Shown here one piece after another: positions 31,647 through 35,312 of a DNA stretch of 35,312 nt. The DNA is from Bacteroidota bacterium (GTDB lineage Bacteria > Bacteroidota > Bacteroidia > B-17B0 > Aurantibacillaceae): assembly GCA_021323535.1 (NCBI GenBank), contig JAJONO010000058.1, positions 1 through 35,312 on the forward strand, given 5' to 3'. Numbering within the stretch: the first letter of the stretch is position 1; each line of letters begins with the position of its first letter. A model generated the notes under the pieces. The model ran no database searches. It was given only the letters and a program-made list of their open reading frames with translations, and was not told the DNA's origin. A program made the translations under genes and the position numbers.

Positions 31647-31730
31647 AGTTTCAGCAGTTTTCCCAATCTTAACCTGCACTTGTCTCATCCTGATCAATGT
31701 GGAAGGCATGCTTTTTGAGGATCATCAGTT

Positions 31731-33422
31731 ATGAAATTACATTTATCTGCGCTTCTCATCCTTATTTATTTCCACACTTCAGCCCAGGTACGCTATTATA
31801 AAAATTACCCAAACCTTACTACTCAGAATTATCCGGTTACGGAACGAACCCCCGATGGTGGCTTTGTTGTTAGCGGTAGCGATGCATGGTGGTACTCTTC
31901 ACAGGCACACGTTATTAAATACAATAGCTGCGGAGAAACCGAGTGGACAAGAGTGTTGCAATCTCTCATCATTGCCGACATGATCCTGACGAAGGATAAT
32001 CATATTCTGATTTTCAGCATGAGCAATTCTCTGATCAAAATGGATCTCGCAGGGAACATAGTCTGGACAAAGAATTACTCGAATGGCGGATCCGCCTATT
32101 ATGGATATTCTGTGGGCGAATTTCCCAACGGAGACCTATTTATTAACGGAAACGTGAGCATGTATAATAATGCTCCGTCGAAATCCTATATTATCAAGTT
32201 GGATGCTGCGGGCAATATTAAGTGGAATTACGAGTATGGAAGTTTTTCTTCCTGGGGAATGGCAACAGCGTGTAGCGACGGAGGTGTGCTATCACGGGCT
32301 TATTTCATGAGCTTTAAAACTGATTCGTCAGGAAATCTTCAGTGGTCTAAAGAATTTCATAAAACCGGGCAGTCTTTTGAACCCCTTGAAGTAAACGATG
32401 GTTTCATTTTTGCACGGTTTTCCGACACTGGTAATTCAGATACCTGTTTTCTTTATAAAACAAATAAACAGGGACATCTTTTATGGACCAGCAAGCGATT
32501 CAATCTGAATTTTGCTACCAGGCTAAGAAAACTGGCAAATGGAAATATCATGGTTATAGGAAGTTTAATAATGATTCCAGGATCATACCGGTTTATTCCG
32601 TCCATAGTTGAAATTTCTCCGGCAGGAAACATTATATCTCAAAAATGTTACCGCCCTGTTTCCTCGTTCGGAAATTCGTTCCATGGCGATGGGTTTTGCT
32701 TTCTTAATGACAGTAGTATGGTTATTACCGGGCGCGATCGATATGCCGGTACTAACGCCTCGGTTCTTTACACGTTAAAGACAGGGAAACAGGGAAAGTC
32801 TTCCTGTATCGACAGTATAGTTACGCAGGTATATCCTTCTATTCCTGTTAACACTGTTAATGTAGCCCTGAACAAAACATCTGCAAACTTCACGATGTAT
32901 CCCTCGAGCATTTCGATTTTAAATAACTCTCCTATGGAAGAAACTTCCTGCGCCGGCTACGATACTATTGAATTTGATTTTCCTCACTCGCTATGTGTGC
33001 CTGCCGGAGGAACTATACAACTGCAGGCTCCGGTTGGGTATGAATATTTATGGTCGACAGGAGATACTGTAAATTCCATCACTGTAAACTCGGCAGGATA
33101 TTATTCGGTACAACTGAAGCATCCTTGTCATAATGCGGTGCTAACGGTTACCACGCAAGTGCACTTTTGCCTCTCTGTAGGAATAAACGAAAATATGTCA
33201 GGCGAACAGATACAGGTATTCCCGAATCCCGCAAAAGAAAACTTCTCATTATATAATTTTTCAGGAACTATGATTATGTATTCCAATGTTGGGAAAAAGA
33301 TAATGGAAAAAGATATTTCTTCAGGAGAACTGATAGCGATAGAAAATCTTCCCAGAGGCATTTATTTTCTCAACCTTCGAAATAAATACACAGTAGCAAC
33401 AAGAAAACTGGTAATCCAATAA
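31731..33422 (+). CDS. T9SS-exported beta-propeller-like protein
   Basis: The 563-aa protein has a signal peptide (about 1-18, TSAQ). Residues 20-380 hold repeated blades of the form TPDGGFVVSGS, HVIKYNSCGETEWTR, LIKMDLAGNIVWTKNY, YIIKLDAAGNIKWNYEYG, in which a D/N-x-x-G-x-x-x-W core recurs. These resemble the PQQ/T9SS propellers frequent in this phylum. A short Ig-like segment (about 420-475, YEYLWSTGDTVNSITV) precedes the type A sorting domain (about 492-563, VFPNPAKENFSL to KLVIQ). There is no catalytic motif. It is a probable surface-binding protein. Confidence 0.88.
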   Translation: MKLHLSALLILIYFHTSAQVRYYKNYPNLTTQNYPVTERTPDGGFVVSGSDAWWYSSQAHVIKYNSCGETEWTRVLQSLIIADMILTKDNHILIFSMSNSLIKMDLAGNIVWTKNYSNGGSAYYGYSVGEFPNGDLFINGNVSMYNNAPSKSYIIKLDAAGNIKWNYEYGSFSSWGMATACSDGGVLSRAYFMSFKTDSSGNLQWSKEFHKTGQSFEPLEVNDGFIFARFSDTGNSDTCFLYKTNKQGHLLWTSKRFNLNFATRLRKLANGNIMVIGSLIMIPGSYRFIPSIVEISPAGNIISQKCYRPVSSFGNSFHGDGFCFLNDSSMVITGRDRYAGTNASVLYTLKTGKQGKSSCIDSIVTQVYPSIPVNTVNVALNKTSANFTMYPSSISILNNSPMEETSCAGYDTIEFDFPHSLCVPAGGTIQLQAPVGYEYLWSTGDTVNSITVNSAGYYSVQLKHPCHNAVLTVTTQVHFCLSVGINENMSGEQIQVFPNPAKENFSLYNFSGTMIMYSNVGKKIMEKDISSGELIAIENLPRGIYFLNLRNKYTVATRKLVIQ

Positions 33423-33488
33423 GCCGCTTTATTTTTTATCTCTATCTCCCGCCCAACCTTTTGCTTTCTAAATGCGTTAAGTAATGTG

Positions 33489-35042
33489 ATGCTACATTTG
33501 CTCAACGATGCTTTTTTTGCGAACAGAAAGAAGGTCTTTCTTTTCCTGTTAATTCCCGCTTTTTTTATTTATTTCAAAAGCATCAATTTTGGATTTTCTC
33601 CACTCGATGAGCAATGGATGATCGTTAAAAACACGAAGTATCTTGAGGGATCAACAGGATTTAAAGAAGCATTCACCAGGCCCGTGGCGGAACTTTATTA
33701 TCGTCCTCTTTTTATGTCGGTGGTTGCCATTGATTATAAGTTAGGCAAAATATCTCCTGTCATTTATCATTTTACCAACCTTGTTTTTCATCTTATTTGC
33801 ATTTTTCTTGTGTTTCGTTTTCTTACGGTGTTTAAAGTAAAAAAACAGCTGGCGTTTATTTTTACACTGTTATTCTCTCTACATCCTGTATTGCTGCACG
33901 CCGTGACATGGGTTCCGGGACTGAACGATCTCATGCTATGTTGTTTTACGTTGTTATCATTGATCTGGCTCAGGCTTTATATGGAATCAGGCAAGCCAAA
34001 GCATCTTTGTCTGCAAGTATTATTTTTTTTGTTCGCCCTGTTAACAAAAGAAAGCGCGGTAAGTCTGCCCGTTATTTATTTAATGATTTATTTTTTATCT
34101 GAAAACAAAAAGACAAAACAGCTCATATTATTTTCATGTATCTGGCTCGGACTTACCGCAGGCTGGCTACTTTTGAGGGATTCAATCATCAGCTATTATC
34201 CGCCATTTTCGCAAAACTTTGGCACGAGTCTCAAAAATTTCCTGCTTTCTTTTTTTCTAACAGTGGGAAAAACCATAGCACCGGTTCAGCAATCTGTTTT
34301 GCCTACGCTTACTAATTCAAGTCTTATACCGGGAATTATTACTGTTATTGCTCTGGTAGTTCTTTCATGGAAACTAAAATTTCATGATCCTAAAAAAGCT
34401 ATTGTAGGACTTGCTATCTTTTTTATTTTACTGATTATTCCGGCCTGGGCAAGCGCGGCAAAAACCAATGGCGAATTTTATGAACAAAGACTTTACACGT
34501 CAATGGCGGGATTACTATTATTTTTCTCCCAGTTAAAATTCAATTTTAATTCGAGGCTTGTAGTAAATTCTTTTTTGATCCTTACGTCTTTTTATATCAT
34601 CAAAACTTTTGTTAGAATGGATATTTATAAGGACGAATTATCATTTACAGATCAGGGTTTAAAGGAAGCGCCTGAAAACTATCTTTTTCATATGCGAAAA
34701 GCAGAACATCTCAAGGATCAGGGAAACTTTGCAGAGGCAATTAAATATTATGATCAGGCCTTAAAAATACGACCCGACAGAAACGAACTATATAACAATA
34801 GGGGAGCCGCTTACTTTTCTGCAGGAATGTATGCGCAGGCGGCGGCCGATTTTACAGAGGCGATTAACCGGTCAAAATCAGGAACAGAATATTATTTGCT
34901 GAATCGGTGCGAATGTTATAATCTGTTGAATGAAGCAGACAAAGCGATGCAGGATCTTGTTGCCTTGAAAAAAATTGGTGTGGCTATTGATCCTGAACTT
35001 GAAAACAGCGTGGTTCAAAAATCAAATGCTAAACAGAAGTGA
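33489..35042 (+). CDS. GT-C-like polytopic membrane protein with C-terminal TPRs
   Basis: The frame has a GTG at 33486 directly before ATG 33489; the ATG is preferred and gives 517 aa. Residues 15-400 contain about 10 hydrophobic helices. An early acidic loop (SPLDEQWMIVKN) and HPVLLHAVTWVPGLND resemble the TMTC/PMT-type glycosyltransferases (lipid-linked sugar donors), where the first-loop acidic residue is catalytic. Three TPRs follow (about 395-500, NFAEAIKYYDQALKIRPDR, MYAQAAADFTEAI), an arrangement shared with TMTC proteins. A role in glycosylating exported proteins is plausible, including T9SS cargo in this phylum, but is inferred. Donor and acceptor are unknown. Confidence 0.75.
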   Translation: MLHLLNDAFFANRKKVFLFLLIPAFFIYFKSINFGFSPLDEQWMIVKNTKYLEGSTGFKEAFTRPVAELYYRPLFMSVVAIDYKLGKISPVIYHFTNLVFHLICIFLVFRFLTVFKVKKQLAFIFTLLFSLHPVLLHAVTWVPGLNDLMLCCFTLLSLIWLRLYMESGKPKHLCLQVLFFLFALLTKESAVSLPVIYLMIYFLSENKKTKQLILFSCIWLGLTAGWLLLRDSIISYYPPFSQNFGTSLKNFLLSFFLTVGKTIAPVQQSVLPTLTNSSLIPGIITVIALVVLSWKLKFHDPKKAIVGLAIFFILLIIPAWASAAKTNGEFYEQRLYTSMAGLLLFFSQLKFNFNSRLVVNSFLILTSFYIIKTFVRMDIYKDELSFTDQGLKEAPENYLFHMRKAEHLKDQGNFAEAIKYYDQALKIRPDRNELYNNRGAAYFSAGMYAQAAADFTEAINRSKSGTEYYLLNRCECYNLLNEADKAMQDLVALKKIGVAIDPELENSVVQKSNAKQK

Positions 35043-35077
35043 TTTGAATGAAATAGGAACGAAGCGTAAAAAATCTT

Positions 35078-35085
35078 TATCTTTA
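35078..35085 (+). promoter_or_regulatory. Possible -7 box for the cytochrome c gene
   Basis: TATCTTTA, the same box as at 8225-8232, 23 nt before the proposed start. No TTG at the standard distance. Confidence 0.4.
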
Positions 35086-35108
35086 ATTCAGATTTTATTT
35101 AAAGCGCT

Positions 35109-35312
35109 CTGAAAAATTTTCCCAAAATAATTATTGCTTTTTTATTTTTCTCCTGTGGACCAAGGAGTGGAATTCATGAACAGGATAAGTCGACACCAAA
35201 GGAAGAAGCTGTAAAAACAATAGATCCTAAATATCTCGCCGCTTTACAAAATGGCAAAAAATTGTTTAAATTGAATTGTGCCACTTGTCATGCTGCGCAT
35301 GGCGACATGGGC
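35109..35312 (+). CDS. Cytochrome c lipoprotein (3' partial), apparent CTG start
   Basis: The frame continues past the window end. It reads a lipoprotein signal (KNFPKIIIAFLFFSC, Cys at 35154-35156), a hydrophilic linker, then GKKLFKLNCATCHAAHGDMG with the haem-binding CxxCH. This is a class I c-type cytochrome domain on the periplasmic side. An in-frame TAA at 35100 precedes it, and no ATG, GTG or TTG lies between that stop and the lipobox, so CTG 35109 is the most likely start codon. A base error in the read could also explain this. Confidence 0.75.
   Translation, partial: MKNFPKIIIAFLFFSCGPRSGIHEQDKSTPKEEAVKTIDPKYLAALQNGKKLFKLNCATCHAAHGDMG

Overview
The window looks like a chromosomal segment from a Bacteroidota (Bacteroidetes) bacterium. 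Three things in the sequence support this. Promoters follow the phylum's TTTG / 19-20 nt / TAnnTTTG pattern rather than the proteobacterial -35/-10. Six proteins carry type IX secretion system (T9SS) C-terminal sorting domains: five type A (PNPA.. to ..KLIIK-like ends) and one type B of the gliding-motility-associated kind. Many genes encode signal-peptide TPR proteins and lipoproteins. I cannot assign a genus.

Layout. 1-4601: a secreted peptidylarginine-deiminase-like enzyme (5' end outside the window), then a sterol-desaturase-family membrane oxygenase overlapping a Upf1-like SF1 helicase. 4602-7386: a dyad repeat, a small protein with two copies of an OB/cold-shock-like module, a strong terminator, and a TPR-TM-SpoIIE phosphatase whose GTG start touches that terminator. 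7414-10387: housekeeping genes (rlmB reverse; nfu-like, metF, truB forward) with intergenic palindromic repeats. 10444-17720: an OmpA-like lipid- or wall-associated protein, then reverse-strand exported genes, including a 1007-aa SprB-repeat/PKD protein translationally coupled to a small exported protein, and an M1 metallopeptidase. 17949-18971: hemE.

18977-27962 is the accessory core. A reverse-strand cluster encodes a 1018-aa beta-helix T9SS protein followed by 75-aa, 33-aa and lipocalin-like lipoprotein genes. Divergent from it is a membrane-anchored LuxR-type regulator with a 175-residue coiled coil built of 14-residue repeats. Beyond that lie a structured non-coding stretch and a frameshifted, truncated paralogue of the beta-helix gene, then a small beta-barrel-like protein and another T9SS protein. 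28201-35312: typA/bipA with a duplicated terminator, a lipoprotein I read as a divergent serpin fold, CsbD, another T9SS protein, a GT-C-like membrane protein with TPRs, and the start of a cytochrome c lipoprotein with an apparent CTG start.

The genes most likely to act together are the beta-helix cluster and the divergent LuxR regulator, which is flanked on both sides by beta-helix paralogues (one intact, one dead). This is an inference from position and domain architecture, not a demonstrated system. No tRNA, rRNA, CRISPR array, prophage or intact insertion sequence was seen.
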